DNA from: Paracoccus methylarcula
GTDB lineage: Bacteria; Pseudomonadota; Alphaproteobacteria; Rhodobacterales; Rhodobacteraceae
Reading direction: 5' to 3'
DNA: 64,000 nucleotides
Assembly (NCBI RefSeq): GCF_003007735.2
Contig: NZ_PXNQ02000007.1
Coordinates: forward strand, 1 to 64,000
Below the pieces are notes generated by a model that was given only the letters and a program-made list of their open reading frames with translations, had not been told where the DNA came from and ran no database searches. Shown piece by piece: positions 8,697 through 18,259 of this stretch. Every line of letters begins with the position of its first letter. The stretch's first letter is position 1. The position numbers and the translations under genes were made by a program.

Positions 8697-9857
8697 ATGT
8701 TCACCCAAGGAATGCAGTTCGATCTGGGCGAGGATGTGAATGCGCTGCGCGAGATGGTGCATCGTTGGGCGCAGGATCGCGTCAGGCCCCTGGCGGCAGA
8801 GGTGGACCGCAAGAACGAATTCCCCAACGAGTTGTGGACCGAGATGGGCGAGCTGGGCCTTCTGGGCATCACCGTGCCCGAGGAACTCGGCGGTTCCGGC
8901 ATGGGCTATCTGGCGCATGTCGTCGCGGTCGAGGAAATCGCCCGCGCCTCGGCCTCGGTCAGCCTGTCCTATGGCGCGCATTCGAATCTCTGCGTGAACC
9001 AGATCAAGCTGAACGGCACCGATGCACAGCGGGCGAAATACCTGCCCGGGCTGTGCAGCGGCGAGCATGTCGGCGCGCTGGCCATGTCCGAGGAAGGGGC
9101 GGGCAGCGATGTCGTCGGCATGAAACTGCGGGCCGAGAAGAAGAATGACCGCTACGTGCTGAACGGCAACAAGTATTGGATCACCAATGCGCCGGATGCG
9201 CAGACGCTGGTTGTGTATGCAAAGACCGACCCGGAGGCGGCGAGCCGCGGCATTACCGCATTCATCGTCGAGCGTGGGATGCAGGGTTTCTCGACCAGCC
9301 CGCATTTCGACAAGCTGGGGATGCGCGGCTCGAACACGGGCGAGTTGATCTTCGAGAATTGCGAGATCCCGTTCGAGAACGTGCTGGGCGAGGAAGGCCG
9401 TGGCGTGCGTGTGTTGATGTCGGGCCTCGATTACGAGCGGCTGGTGCTGTCGGGCATCGGCACCGGGATCATGGCGGCCTGCCTGGACGAGGTGATGCCC
9501 TATGTCGCCGAGCGCAAGCAGTTCGGTCAGCCGATCGGTTCGTTCCAGCTCATGCAGGGCAAGATCGCCGATATGTATGTCGCCCTGAACACCGCGCGCG
9601 CCTATGTCTACGAGGTGGCCAAGGCCTGCGATGCGGGCAAGGTCACGCGGCAGGACGCGGCGGGCGCGGTGCTTTACGCCTCCGAGCAGGCGATGGTTCA
9701 GGCGCATCAGGCGGTGCAGGCGCTTGGCGGTGCGGGCTTCCTGAATGACAGCGTGGTCAGCCGCCTGTTCCGCGACGCCAAGCTGATGGAGATCGGCGCG
9801 GGCACCAGCGAAATCCGCCGGATGCTGATCGGGCGGGAGCTGATGGGGCTGGTCTGA
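8697..9857 (+). CDS. ivd: Isovaleryl-CoA dehydrogenase
   Basis: An FAD enzyme that oxidises isovaleryl-CoA to 3-methylcrotonyl-CoA and passes electrons to ETF, the third step of leucine breakdown. The 386-residue chain has the acyl-CoA-dehydrogenase signatures [15 protein letters not shown] near residue 128 and the C-terminal region [12 protein letters not shown], with [14 protein letters not shown] at the end. The catalytic glutamate appears to lie in [11 protein letters not shown], as in isovaleryl-CoA dehydrogenases. A strong GGAGGAGGG ribosome site fixes the start at 8697 rather than 8679. Confidence 0.93.
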   Translation: MFTQGMQFDLGEDVNALREMVHRWAQDRVRPLAAEVDRKNEFPNELWTEMGELGLLGITVPEELGGSGMGYLAHVVAVEEIARASASVSLSYGAHSNLCVNQIKLNGTDAQRAKYLPGLCSGEHVGALAMSEEGAGSDVVGMKLRAEKKNDRYVLNGNKYWITNAPDAQTLVVYAKTDPEAASRGITAFIVERGMQGFSTSPHFDKLGMRGSNTGELIFENCEIPFENVLGEEGRGVRVLMSGLDYERLVLSGIGTGIMAACLDEVMPYVAERKQFGQPIGSFQLMQGKIADMYVALNTARAYVYEVAKACDAGKVTRQDAAGAVLYASEQAMVQAHQAVQALGGAGFLNDSVVSRLFRDAKLMEIGAGTSEIRRMLIGRELMGLV

Positions 9858-10387
9858 TGCGGGGACTCGTCGTTGTGTTCATGGTGATGGCGGGCGCGGC
9901 CATGGCGCAGGATGGCGAGATGCCGGTGCTTGATCCTTCCCTGCTCGAAACCTGTCTCGACAACGCATCCCTGCGCGCCGAACAAGGCGAGGAACGGGAC
10001 GCGGAAAGCTGTATCGGTGTCGCTGCCGAGCAATGCATGGAGGGCGAGGGCGGCTATTCGAGCTATGGAATGTTCCGCTGCTTGCAGCAGGAGGCGGATC
10101 TCTGGGACGCCCGGCTGAACGACGCCTATTCCGCCCTGATGGCATCGGCCAAGCGGATGGATCGCGAAGCCGCCGAGGAAGACTCGCCCGCAGGCGAGCA
10201 GGCGCCATTGCTGAAGGATATGCAAAAACGCTGGATCGAATTTCGCGACGCCGCCTGTTCCTATGAATATTCGCGTTGGGGGATGGGATCGGGCCGGATT
10301 CCGGCGGGCGAGAATTGCCACATGACCCTGACCGCAAGGCAGGCGATCTGGCTGGAGGAGTATCGCCGTGAGGATGGTGGAAACTGA
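9857..10387 (+). CDS. Secreted LprI-like (DUF1311) protein 1
   Basis: A 176-residue protein with a signal peptide ending near MAQDG (about residue 18). Its C-terminal DUF1311/LprI-type domain holds CLQQEADLWDARLNDAYSALM, then LKDMQKRWIEFRDAACSYE, with several cysteines likely paired in the periplasm. LprI proteins of this type include lysozyme inhibitors, but most members are uncharacterised. The start overlaps the ivd stop, so it is cotranscribed with a leucine pathway it has no obvious link to. Confidence 0.75.
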   Translation: MRGLVVVFMVMAGAAMAQDGEMPVLDPSLLETCLDNASLRAEQGEERDAESCIGVAAEQCMEGEGGYSSYGMFRCLQQEADLWDARLNDAYSALMASAKRMDREAAEEDSPAGEQAPLLKDMQKRWIEFRDAACSYEYSRWGMGSGRIPAGENCHMTLTARQAIWLEEYRREDGGN

Positions 10388-10443
10388 CCTCGCTTCACGA
10401 GGGCTTGCCCGACGCCCGCGGTCTGGCCGGATCGGAGGAGAGG

Positions 10444-10941
10444 ATGATGATAGCAAGATCGATCGCAATCGCGGCTTTCGCCGTCAACCTTGTTGCACTG
10501 CCTGTTCATGCGGGCGATGCCTCGGGGCTGGACCCGGCGGCGATCGGCCAATGCCTTGCCTCGGATGAGGGGGGCGATTGTGCGGATGCCGGGATGCAGG
10601 CCTGCCGTGAATATGCAGAGACGAAATATACCGGCGACGAGCCCGATTTCGTCGAGAAGAACTGCCTCGACGCCTCGCATCAGGCCTGGGAGGCGAAGCT
10701 GACCGAAACCTATCAGGCGCTTCTGGACGCCGAGGCCGGGGCCGGGATCGAGCCGCAGGAAATACTGCGCCAGACCGAGCATGCATGGATCGGTTTCCGT
10801 GATAGCCTGTGCGAATACAGGGCCGAGGCCGCAACTGCCCGGGAGGCGAACGGCGAACTCGCCCGGCTGGAATGCCAGCGGGACGAGGCCGCGCGGCACT
10901 GGGCGCTGCTGAATGCCCGGTTGGAGGAGATACGGGAATGA
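10444..10941 (+). CDS. Secreted LprI-like (DUF1311) protein 2
   Basis: A second, shorter paralogue of about 165 residues. MMIARSIAIAAFAVNLVALP is the signal peptide, and the cleaved product begins near HAGDA. The DUF1311 core reads CLDASHQAWEAKLTETYQALL and then QTEHAWIGFRDSLCEYRAE. The start is ATG 10444 or 10447 behind a GGAGGAGAGG ribosome site. Its stop overlaps the next gene by four bases. Two diverged copies side by side suggest a local duplication. Confidence 0.75.
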   Translation: MMIARSIAIAAFAVNLVALPVHAGDASGLDPAAIGQCLASDEGGDCADAGMQACREYAETKYTGDEPDFVEKNCLDASHQAWEAKLTETYQALLDAEAGAGIEPQEILRQTEHAWIGFRDSLCEYRAEAATAREANGELARLECQRDEAARHWALLNARLEEIRE

Positions 10942-12491
10942 CCATCTTGACCGGCCATGATTATCCTGCGCTGCGGCGTGATTTCAGATGGGAATGGCCC
11001 GCCCGCCTGAACATGGCCGATCAATGCCTGTCGCATCACGGCGCGCGCGTGGCGATCATCGAGTATGACGGCAGGCCGCATCCCGTAACCTATGCCGAAC
11101 TGTCGCGGATGACCGCGCGGCTGGCCCATGCGCTGCAGGCGGAACGGGGCGAGCGGGTGGCGGTGCTGCGTACGCAATCAGCATGGACGGCGGCGGCGCA
11201 TCTGGCGGTGTGGAAATCGGCGGCGATCTCGATCCCGCTGTTCAAGCTGTTCGGTCCCGAGGCGCTGGAACTGCGCTTGCGCGATGCCGGTGTCCGAAAG
11301 GTGATCGCCGATGCCGAGGGACGCGAGATGCTGCGCGCCTTCCCTGACTTGCGGGTGATCGTGCCCGAAGATGGACTGCCCGAGGCTGACCCCTTCGCCA
11401 CCCTGCCGACCGGCCCCGAGGATCCGGCGGTGATCATCTATACCTCGGGCACGACCGGGGCGCCCAAGGGCGCGCTGCACGGCCATCGCGTGCTGACCGG
11501 CCACCTGCCGGGCGTCGAGATGAGCCATGACCTGCTGGGCCAGCCCGGCGATTGCCTGTGGACCCCGGCGGATTGGGCCTGGATCGGCGGGCTGTTCGAC
11601 GTGCTGATGCCGGGGCTGGCGCTTGGCGTGCCGGTGGTGGCGGTCCGGATGCCGAAATTCGACCCTACCGAAATGACCCGGCTCATCGCCGATTGCGGTG
11701 TGCGGAACATCTTCTTCCCACCGACCGCGCTGAAGATGCTGAAGGCCGCCGAAATCTCGATCACCGGGTTGCGCTCGGTCGCCTCGGGCGGAGAGACGCT
11801 CGGGGCCGAGATGCTGGACTGGGGGCGGCATGCCTTCGGCCTGACGATCAACGAATTCTACGGCCAGACCGAATGCAACATGGTGGCATCCTCGGCTTCC
11901 TCGATGTTTGCCGCCCGTCCGGGGTCGATCGGCAAGGCAGTGCCGGGCTTCGATGTCCGGGTGATCGACGAAAGCGGCCAGCCGACCGATGCCGAGGGCG
12001 ATATCGCCGTGCGGCGCGGGGCCGGTTCGATGATGCTGGAATACTGGAACCGCCCTGACGCGACGGCCGAGAAGTTTCGTGGCGACTGGCTGGTGACCGG
12101 TGACCGTGGCGTGATCGAGGACGGCTATATCCGCTTTGTCGGGCGCGATGATGACGTGATCACATCGGCGGGCTACCGCATCGGTCCCTCCGAGATCGAG
12201 GATTGCCTGCTGAAGCACCCGGCGGTCGCGCAGGCGGGGGTCATCGGCAAGCCCGACCCCGTAAGAACGGAAATCGTCAAGGCTTACATCGTATTGCGGG
12301 ATAAATTTTACCCATCAGACGAACTGGCCCGCGAATTGCAATCCCACGCCAAGCGTTTCTCTGCCGCCCATTCCTACCCGCGCGAGATCGCCTTTCTCGA
12401 CGCCCTTCCGATGACCGTGACCGGCAAGGTGATGCGGCGGGAATTGCGGCAACTGGCGATTGCCGAGAACGAGGAAGGCAACGATGGATGA
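10938..12491 (+). CDS. AMP-forming acyl-CoA synthetase
   Basis: A 517-residue member of the ANL superfamily that activates a carboxylic acid to its CoA ester through an acyl-adenylate. The P-loop-like motif IIYTSGTTGAPKG is near residue 163, the core NEFYGQTECN near 305, and the hinge RDDDVITSAGYRIGPSEIE near 403. The catalytic lysine lies in VTGKVMRREL near the end. The substrate is not readable. The operon suggests a short branched or keto acid such as isovalerate or acetoacetate. ATG 10938 overlaps the previous stop; the open frame upstream is not coding. Confidence 0.85.
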   Translation: MTILTGHDYPALRRDFRWEWPARLNMADQCLSHHGARVAIIEYDGRPHPVTYAELSRMTARLAHALQAERGERVAVLRTQSAWTAAAHLAVWKSAAISIPLFKLFGPEALELRLRDAGVRKVIADAEGREMLRAFPDLRVIVPEDGLPEADPFATLPTGPEDPAVIIYTSGTTGAPKGALHGHRVLTGHLPGVEMSHDLLGQPGDCLWTPADWAWIGGLFDVLMPGLALGVPVVAVRMPKFDPTEMTRLIADCGVRNIFFPPTALKMLKAAEISITGLRSVASGGETLGAEMLDWGRHAFGLTINEFYGQTECNMVASSASSMFAARPGSIGKAVPGFDVRVIDESGQPTDAEGDIAVRRGAGSMMLEYWNRPDATAEKFRGDWLVTGDRGVIEDGYIRFVGRDDDVITSAGYRIGPSEIEDCLLKHPAVAQAGVIGKPDPVRTEIVKAYIVLRDKFYPSDELARELQSHAKRFSAAHSYPREIAFLDALPMTVTGKVMRRELRQLAIAENEEGNDG

Positions 12492-12554
12492 CACATTTCC
12501 CTGCAACCGACGCCAGATGACGACCGAATTTTTCCAGATCGGAGCCCGCCGCGC

Positions 12555-14159
12555 ATGAAACTCAGATCCGCCGCCCTGACCACGTCCGACGCTTTCAAGG
12601 CCAATCGCGAAGCGCATCTGGCGCTGCTCGCCACCGCCCGCGACGCCGCCGAAGCCGCCGCCGCCGGGGGCGGGGCCAGATCGATGGAGCGCCATGTCAG
12701 CCGCGGCAAGATGCCTCCGCGTGAACGGGTGGCGAACCTGCTCGATCCGGGCTCGCCCTTCCTGGAAATCGGGGCTGTGGCGGCGCATGGCATGTATGAT
12801 GGCGCGGCGCCGGGGGCGGGAGTGATCGCCGGGATCGGGCGCGTTCATGGCCAGGACGTGATGGTCGTCGCCAATGACGCGACGGTGAAGGGCGGCACCT
12901 ATTACCCGATGACGGTGAAAAAGCACCTTCGCGCGCAAGAGATCGCGGCGGAATGCCATCTGCCCTGCGTCTACCTGGTCGATAGCGGCGGCGCGAACCT
13001 GCCCAACCAGGACGAGGTCTTTCCCGACCGCGATCATTTCGGGCGCATCTTCTACAACCAGGCGCAGATGTCGGCGCGCGGCATTCCGCAGATCGCCGTC
13101 GTCATGGGCTCCTGCACCGCGGGCGGCGCCTATGTGCCCGCCATGTCCGACGTGACGATCATCGTCCGCGACCAGGGCACGATCTTTCTTGCCGGTCCGC
13201 CGCTGGTCAAGGCCGCCACCGGAGAGGTGGTGACCGCCGAGGATCTGGGTGGCGGCGATGTCCATACCCGCCTGTCGGGCGTGGCCGATTACCTGGCCGA
13301 GGACGACGCCCATGCGCTGGCGCAGGCCCGCCGCGCCATCGGCAATCTCAACCACCGGATGCCCGAAAGCGTCCTCTGGCAATCGCCCGAACCCCCGGCC
13401 CATGACCCCGACGAGATCCTCGGCGTCGTGCCCGCCGATCTGCGCACCCCCTATGACATCCGCGAGGTGATCGCCCGCACCGTGGACGGCTCGCGCTTCG
13501 ACGAGTTCAAGGCGCGTTTCGGCGAGACGCTGGTGACGGGGTTCGCCCATGTCGAGGGCTGCCCGGTCGGCATCATCGCCAATAACGGCGTGCTGTTCTC
13601 CGAGGCCGCGCAGAAGGGCGCGCATTTCATCGAATTGTGCTCGCAACGCGGCATCCCGCTGGTGTTTTTGCAGAACATCACCGGCTTCATGGTCGGGCGC
13701 AAATACGAGAACGAGGGCATTGCCCGCCACGGCGCCAAGATGGTGACGGCGGTGGCCACGAGTTCGGTGCCCAAGATCACCATGCTGGTCGGCGGCTCTT
13801 TCGGCGCGGGCAATTACGGCATGGCGGGCCGCGCCTATTCACCCCGCTTCCTGTGGACATGGCCCAACAGCCGGATCTCGGTGATGGGCGGGGAACAGGC
13901 GGCGGGCGTGCTCGCCACCGTCAAGCGCGACGGGATCGAGCGGCAGGGCGGCACCTGGTCCGCCGAGGAAGAGGCGGAGTTCAAGCGCCCCACGATCGAG
14001 ATGTTCGAGCGCCAGTCGCACCCGCTCTATGCCTCGGCGCGGCTCTGGGATGACGGCATCATCGATCCGCGGAAAAGCCGCGATGTGCTGGCCCTGTCGC
14101 TGCGTGCGAGCCTGAACGCGCCGATTGCGCCGACGCGCTTCGGTGTCTTCCGGATGTGA
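12555..14159 (+). CDS. mccB: 3-methylcrotonyl-CoA carboxylase, beta (carboxyltransferase) subunit
   Basis: This subunit moves CO2 from carboxybiotin to 3-methylcrotonyl-CoA, giving 3-methylglutaconyl-CoA. The 534-residue size is typical. The acyl-CoA binding part contains [19 protein letters not shown] near residue 143 and the oxyanion region [14 protein letters not shown] near 187. The second half carries [19 protein letters not shown] near 373. The alpha partner mccA lies downstream, separated by a macro-domain gene. A propionyl-CoA substrate is less likely given ivd and hmgL nearby. Confidence 0.93.
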   Translation: MKLRSAALTTSDAFKANREAHLALLATARDAAEAAAAGGGARSMERHVSRGKMPPRERVANLLDPGSPFLEIGAVAAHGMYDGAAPGAGVIAGIGRVHGQDVMVVANDATVKGGTYYPMTVKKHLRAQEIAAECHLPCVYLVDSGGANLPNQDEVFPDRDHFGRIFYNQAQMSARGIPQIAVVMGSCTAGGAYVPAMSDVTIIVRDQGTIFLAGPPLVKAATGEVVTAEDLGGGDVHTRLSGVADYLAEDDAHALAQARRAIGNLNHRMPESVLWQSPEPPAHDPDEILGVVPADLRTPYDIREVIARTVDGSRFDEFKARFGETLVTGFAHVEGCPVGIIANNGVLFSEAAQKGAHFIELCSQRGIPLVFLQNITGFMVGRKYENEGIARHGAKMVTAVATSSVPKITMLVGGSFGAGNYGMAGRAYSPRFLWTWPNSRISVMGGEQAAGVLATVKRDGIERQGGTWSAEEEAEFKRPTIEMFERQSHPLYASARLWDDGIIDPRKSRDVLALSLRASLNAPIAPTRFGVFRM

Positions 14160-14176
14160 GGATGGCGATGATGGAT

Positions 14177-14211
14177 GCCTCCGGCGGGGATATTTTCATG
14201 AAGAAGAAGGG
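14177..14211 (-). repeat. Dispersed intergenic repeat, copy A (short)
   Basis: Read on the minus strand it begins CTTCTTCTTCATGAAAATA and runs on as TCCCCGCCGGAGGC. It shares the core TTCTTCATG-(A/C)-AA with copies at 14704, 22321, 30783 and 41878. It lies between mccB and the macro-domain gene, inverted relative to copy B on the other side of that gene. Confidence 0.75.
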
Positions 14212-14217
14212 GGCGGA

Positions 14218-14703
14218 ATGATACGGGTCTGGCTGGGAGACATCACCAGGTTGACCGTGGATGCCATCGTCAACGCGGCCAACGAGACGCTGCTTGGCGG
14301 CGGCGGCGTCGATGGCGCGATCCATCACGCGGCAGGCCCCGCCCTGCTGGAGGAATGCCGCAGGATCGGCGGTTGCCCGACGGGGGAGGCGCGTATCACT
14401 GGCGGCTACGGCCTGCCCGCCCGGCATGTCATCCATACGGTCGGCCCGGTCTGGCGCGGGGGCGATCAGGGCGAGGACGAGCTGCTTGCTTCGGCCTATC
14501 GCAACAGCCTCATGCTGGCACGCGAACACGGGGTCGCCAGCATCGCCTTCCCGGCCATCTCGACCGGCATTTACGGTTTTCCACCCGACCGCGCCGCCCG
14601 CATCGCCGTCGAGACGATCCGGGTCCATGGCGAATCCCTTCAGGTGACACTGGTCGCCTTTGACCATGCCGCTGCCCGATATCTCGAAGAGGCGCTCGGA
14701 TGA
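14218..14703 (+). CDS. Macro-domain protein, probable O-acetyl-ADP-ribose deacetylase
   Basis: A 161-residue single macro domain. Macro domains bind ADP-ribose; this subgroup (YmdB/MacroD-like) removes acetyl or ADP-ribosyl groups. The ligand-binding motifs are visible: [20 protein letters not shown] near residue 16, [10 protein letters not shown] near 69 and [12 protein letters not shown] near 109. The start is ATG 14218 after GGGGGCGGA; the frame open to 14125 passes through the repeat and is not coding. It interrupts mccB and mccA and is bracketed by inverted repeat copies. Confidence 0.88.
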   Translation: MIRVWLGDITRLTVDAIVNAANETLLGGGGVDGAIHHAAGPALLEECRRIGGCPTGEARITGGYGLPARHVIHTVGPVWRGGDQGEDELLASAYRNSLMLAREHGVASIAFPAISTGIYGFPPDRAARIAVETIRVHGESLQVTLVAFDHAAARYLEEALG

Positions 14704-14805
14704 CCTTTTCTTCATGCAAATACCTCGCGGGGCCGCCGGTTGGTGCGCCACCGGTTCGAGAACCAGCCGGCGGCGGGCGCGAAACCCCCGGCGCCCGCCA
14801 AGCCA
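14704..14805 (+). repeat. Dispersed intergenic repeat, copy B
   Basis: It begins CCTTTTCTTCATGCAAATAC, followed by a GC-rich part and the hairpin GGTTC-GA-GAACC around 14753-14764. The same hairpin part recurs in copies C and D. The repeat forms nearly all of the mccA leader and ends just before its ribosome site. Confidence 0.75.
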
Positions 14806-14815
14806 AGGACCTGCC

Positions 14816-16741
14816 ATGTTCCAGAAAATCCTGATCGCCAATCGCGGCGAAATCGCCTGCCGTGTCATCGATTCCTGCCGCCGCTTGGGGGTTGCGAGCG
14901 TCGCTGTCTATTCCGATGCCGACCGCGCCGCCCGCCATGTCGCCATGGCCGACGAGGCCGTTTATCTGGGTGGTCCCGCCCCGGCGGACAGTTACCTGCA
15001 GGGGGAGCGGATCATCGAGGCCGCCAAGGCCACCGGGGCGCAGGCGATCCATCCCGGCTACGGCTTCCTGTCCGAAAACCCCGATTTCGTCGATGCGGTC
15101 GAGGCCGCCGGGCTGGTCTTTATCGGCCCCTCGGCCAGGGCGATCCGGGCGATGGGGCTCAAGGATGCCGCCAAGGCGCTGATGGAAGAGGCCGGGGTGC
15201 CGGTCGTGCCGGGCTATCACGGTGCGGATCAGGATCCCGCCCACCTGGCGCAGGAGGCCGAGAGGATCGGCTACCCGGTGCTGATCAAGGCTGTTGCGGG
15301 CGGCGGCGGCAAGGGGATGCGCCGAGTGGACGATCCGGACGAGTTCGCCGATGCGCTGGCCTCGGCCCAGTCCGAGGCGAGGAACGCTTTCGGCAATCCC
15401 GACGTGCTGATCGAGAAATACATCCTGCGGCCCCGCCATATCGAGGTTCAGGTCTTTGGCGACGGGCATCGCGCGGTTCACCTGTTCGAGCGGGACTGCT
15501 CCCTGCAGCGCCGCCACCAGAAGGTGATCGAGGAAGCCCCGGCCCCCGGCATGACGCCCGAGATGCGCAAGGTCATGGGTGCCGCCGCGACCCGCGCCGC
15601 CGAGGCGATCGGCTACAAGGGCGCGGGCACGATCGAGTTCATCGTCGATGGCTCGGGCGGGCTGCGCACGGACGGTTTCTGGTTCATGGAGATGAACACC
15701 CGGCTGCAGGTCGAGCATCCCGTGACCGAGGCGATCACCGGCATCGACCTGGTCGAATGGCAGCTCCGCGTCGCCAGTGGCGAGCCCTTGCCCGCCCGGC
15801 AGGAGGATCTGCGGATCACCGGCCATGCCTTCGAGGCGCGGCTTTATGCCGAGGATGTGCCGGCGGGTTTCCTGCCGGCGACAGGGCGGCTGGCGCATCT
15901 GCAATTCCCCGATGCCGCGCGCATCGAGACCGGCGTGCGGCAGGGCGACGCCATCAGCCCGTGGTATGACCCGATGATCGCCAAGATCGTGACCCATGGT
16001 CCGACCCGCGCGGTCGCCTTGCGGGCGCTGGAATCGGCCCTTGTCGATACCGAGGTGGCGGGCTCTGTCACCAATCTCGATTTCCTGATCGCGCTGACCC
16101 GGCATGAGGGTTTCCGCGAAGGCGAGGTGGATACCGGCCTGATCGCCCGCGACCTGGAGGCGCTGGTCGCCGCAGCCGAAGCCGATCCGCGTGTCAGGGC
16201 GCTGGCGGTGATCGGGCTGGCCGGGCTGGCCGATCCTCGGGTGAAGGGCGGGGCGACGCTGTGGCAGCCGCTGCGCCGGACAATCGCGTGGGAGGGCGGC
16301 GAGGCAATGCTGGAAGTCCTTGGCCCCGGTGCCGCGCGGGTCACGCTGGACGGCACAGGTCATGAGGTTCGCTGGCAGGGCGGGCGCTGGTGGGTGGACG
16401 AGACCCTGATGCGTCACCGGATCGTCAGCCATGATGCCGGGGTCAGCGTCTTCGGGGGCCGCACCGTGCATCTGGCGCCGCTGGATCCGCTGGCCCGCGA
16501 TGCCGCTGCCGCGGGTGACGAGGTCACGCTGGCGCCCATGCCGGGGCTGGTGAAATCCGTGCATGTAAAGGCCGGGCAGGCGGTGAAGGCAGGCGATCGG
16601 CTTGCCGTGCTGGAGGCGATGAAGATGGAGCACAGCCTGACCGCGTGGCGCGATGGCGTGGTGGCCGAGGTGATGGCGGGCGCCGGCGACCAGGTCGAGG
16701 CGGGCGCGCCGCTGATCCGGCTGGAGGAGGAACAGGAATGA
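14816..16741 (+). CDS. mccA: 3-methylcrotonyl-CoA carboxylase, alpha (biotin) subunit
   Basis: A 641-residue biotin carboxylase fused to a biotin carrier domain. The start MFQKILIANRGEIACRV is the classic N-terminus of the family. The ATP-grasp glycine loop AVAGGGGKGMRRV is near residue 160 and the active-site block EMNTRLQVEHPVTE near 290. The biotinylated lysine is in EAMKMEH near residue 600. It carboxylates biotin with ATP and bicarbonate for MccB. The frame open to 14660 crosses repeat B, so ATG 14816 is preferred. Confidence 0.93.
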   Translation: MFQKILIANRGEIACRVIDSCRRLGVASVAVYSDADRAARHVAMADEAVYLGGPAPADSYLQGERIIEAAKATGAQAIHPGYGFLSENPDFVDAVEAAGLVFIGPSARAIRAMGLKDAAKALMEEAGVPVVPGYHGADQDPAHLAQEAERIGYPVLIKAVAGGGGKGMRRVDDPDEFADALASAQSEARNAFGNPDVLIEKYILRPRHIEVQVFGDGHRAVHLFERDCSLQRRHQKVIEEAPAPGMTPEMRKVMGAAATRAAEAIGYKGAGTIEFIVDGSGGLRTDGFWFMEMNTRLQVEHPVTEAITGIDLVEWQLRVASGEPLPARQEDLRITGHAFEARLYAEDVPAGFLPATGRLAHLQFPDAARIETGVRQGDAISPWYDPMIAKIVTHGPTRAVALRALESALVDTEVAGSVTNLDFLIALTRHEGFREGEVDTGLIARDLEALVAAAEADPRVRALAVIGLAGLADPRVKGGATLWQPLRRTIAWEGGEAMLEVLGPGAARVTLDGTGHEVRWQGGRWWVDETLMRHRIVSHDAGVSVFGGRTVHLAPLDPLARDAAAAGDEVTLAPMPGLVKSVHVKAGQAVKAGDRLAVLEAMKMEHSLTAWRDGVVAEVMAGAGDQVEAGAPLIRLEEEQE

Positions 16742-17403
16742 GCGATCGCCCCGTCCTGTGGCATGTGCCGCTGTCGCGCTCGATGCGGGTGCGCTGGCTG
16801 CTGGAAGAGATCGGCTGCGAATACGATCTGCGCGAATTGTCGTTCTTCGACAAGTCCATGCGCCAGCCTCCCTATAGCGATATCCATCCGGCGGGGCGCG
16901 TCCCGGCGCTGCAGGTGGACGGGCACCTGATCCGCGAATCCGGTGCCTGCATCGAATATCTCTGCGAGACCCGCGCCCCCGAACTGATGTGCGCGCCCGG
17001 CGCCGAGGGGCGGGCCGATTGGCTGAACTGGCTGCATTTCGCGGAAACATTGGGACAGCATCTGGCCAACCTGACCCAGCATCACATCGTGCTGCGCGAG
17101 GATTACATGCGCTCGCCCACCGTGATGCGGCTGGAGGCGGCGCGCCTGTCGCGCACGCTCGGGCTGGTGGCCCAGACCGTTGCCGGGCAGGGCTGGCTGA
17201 TGCCCGAGGGTTTTTCGGGCGTCGATTGCGCGGTGGGTTATTCCGTCTATATCGCCGCGCGTTTCGTGCGCTTCGATGACCGCCCCGCGCTAATCGCCTA
17301 TCTGGAGCGCTGCAAGGCGCGCCCGGCATTCCGGGCGACCCTGCCGGAACCCGGCGGGCAATTGATCTATGCCAGGGAATTCTACGAGGTGCCCGATGCC
17401 TGA
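16738..17403 (+). CDS. Glutathione S-transferase family protein
   Basis: A 221-residue cytosolic GST. The thioredoxin-like N-terminal domain contains PLSRSMRVRWLLEEIGCEYDL, then the cis-proline and glutathione region HPAGRVPALQVDG and the ESGACIEYL segment near residue 73. The helical C-terminal domain follows. It overlaps both neighbours by a few bases and sits inside the leucine operon. Its substrate is unknown; relatives in amino-acid operons sometimes act as isomerases or handle reactive intermediates, which here is only a guess. Confidence 0.82.
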   Translation: MSDRPVLWHVPLSRSMRVRWLLEEIGCEYDLRELSFFDKSMRQPPYSDIHPAGRVPALQVDGHLIRESGACIEYLCETRAPELMCAPGAEGRADWLNWLHFAETLGQHLANLTQHHIVLREDYMRSPTVMRLEAARLSRTLGLVAQTVAGQGWLMPEGFSGVDCAVGYSVYIAARFVRFDDRPALIAYLERCKARPAFRATLPEPGGQLIYAREFYEVPDA

Positions 17404-18259
17404 GACGGTCGAGATATTCGAGATGGGCCCCCGCGACGGGCTGCAGAATGAAAAGCGCCTGATCCCGGCGGCGGAAAAGATCGCGCTGGTCGATCTGCTC
17501 TCACAGGCCGGTTTCCGGCGGATCGAGGTGACCAGCTTCGTCTCCCCGAAATGGGTGCCGCAGATGGGCGACGCGGCGCAGGTCATGGCCGGGATCGCCC
17601 GCAGGCCCGGGGTCAGCTATGCGGTGCTGACGCCGAACATGAAGGGCTACGCGGCGGCGAAATCCGCGCGGGCCAGCGAGGTGGCGATCTTCGCCAGCGC
17701 ATCCGAAGGCTTCAGCAAGGCCAATCTGAACGCGACGATTGCCGAATCGCTGGAACGCTTCACCCCGGTGGCCGATGCCGCGCGGGCTGACGGGATCCCC
17801 TTGCGCGGTTATGTCAGCGTCGTGACCGATTGCCCCTTTGACGGTCCGACCCCTCCGGCCAATGTGGCCCGCGTGGCGGCGGCGCTGCGTGGCATGGGCT
17901 GCTACGAGGTCAGCCTTGGCGACACGATCGGCCAGGGCCGCCCTGAAAGCATCGACGCCATGTTGTCGGCGGTGCTGGACGAGCTGCCGCCGGAACGGCT
18001 TGCCGGGCATTATCACGATACCGCTGGCCGGGCGCTGGAAAATATCGATGCATCGCTGGCGCGCGGGCTGCGCGTGTTCGATGCGGCGGTCGGAGGCCTG
18101 GGCGGCTGCCCCTATGCTCCGGGCGCCAAGGGCAATGTCGCGACCGAGGCTGTGGCGGCGCATCTGGCGGCGGCGGGCTATGCGACCGGGCTGGACATGG
18201 ATATGATCGAAAGGGCCGCGGCCATGGCGCGCGCCATGCGGGAGGATGAAGATGTTTGA
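17396..18259 (+). CDS. hmgL: Hydroxymethylglutaryl-CoA lyase
   Basis: The enzyme cleaves HMG-CoA into acetyl-CoA and acetoacetate, the last step of leucine breakdown. The 287-residue TIM barrel starts ETVEIFEMGPRDGLQNEK, with the catalytic arginine and metal-binding aspartate in PRDGLQNE. SLGDTIGQGRP follows near residue 180, the metal-binding HYHDTAG near 204, and GGLGGCPYAPGAKGNVATE near 233, where the mobile catalytic cysteine sits. I start at ATG 17396, overlapping the GST gene by eight bases. Confidence 0.94.
   Translation: MPETVEIFEMGPRDGLQNEKRLIPAAEKIALVDLLSQAGFRRIEVTSFVSPKWVPQMGDAAQVMAGIARRPGVSYAVLTPNMKGYAAAKSARASEVAIFASASEGFSKANLNATIAESLERFTPVADAARADGIPLRGYVSVVTDCPFDGPTPPANVARVAAALRGMGCYEVSLGDTIGQGRPESIDAMLSAVLDELPPERLAGHYHDTAGRALENIDASLARGLRVFDAAVGGLGGCPYAPGAKGNVATEAVAAHLAAAGYATGLDMDMIERAAAMARAMREDEDV

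Noticed and set aside
14510..17329. A 939-codon open frame antisense to mccA and its neighbours
   Set aside because: It crosses several real genes and a repeat, has no recognisable domain, and the opposite strand has clear biotin-carboxylase motifs.
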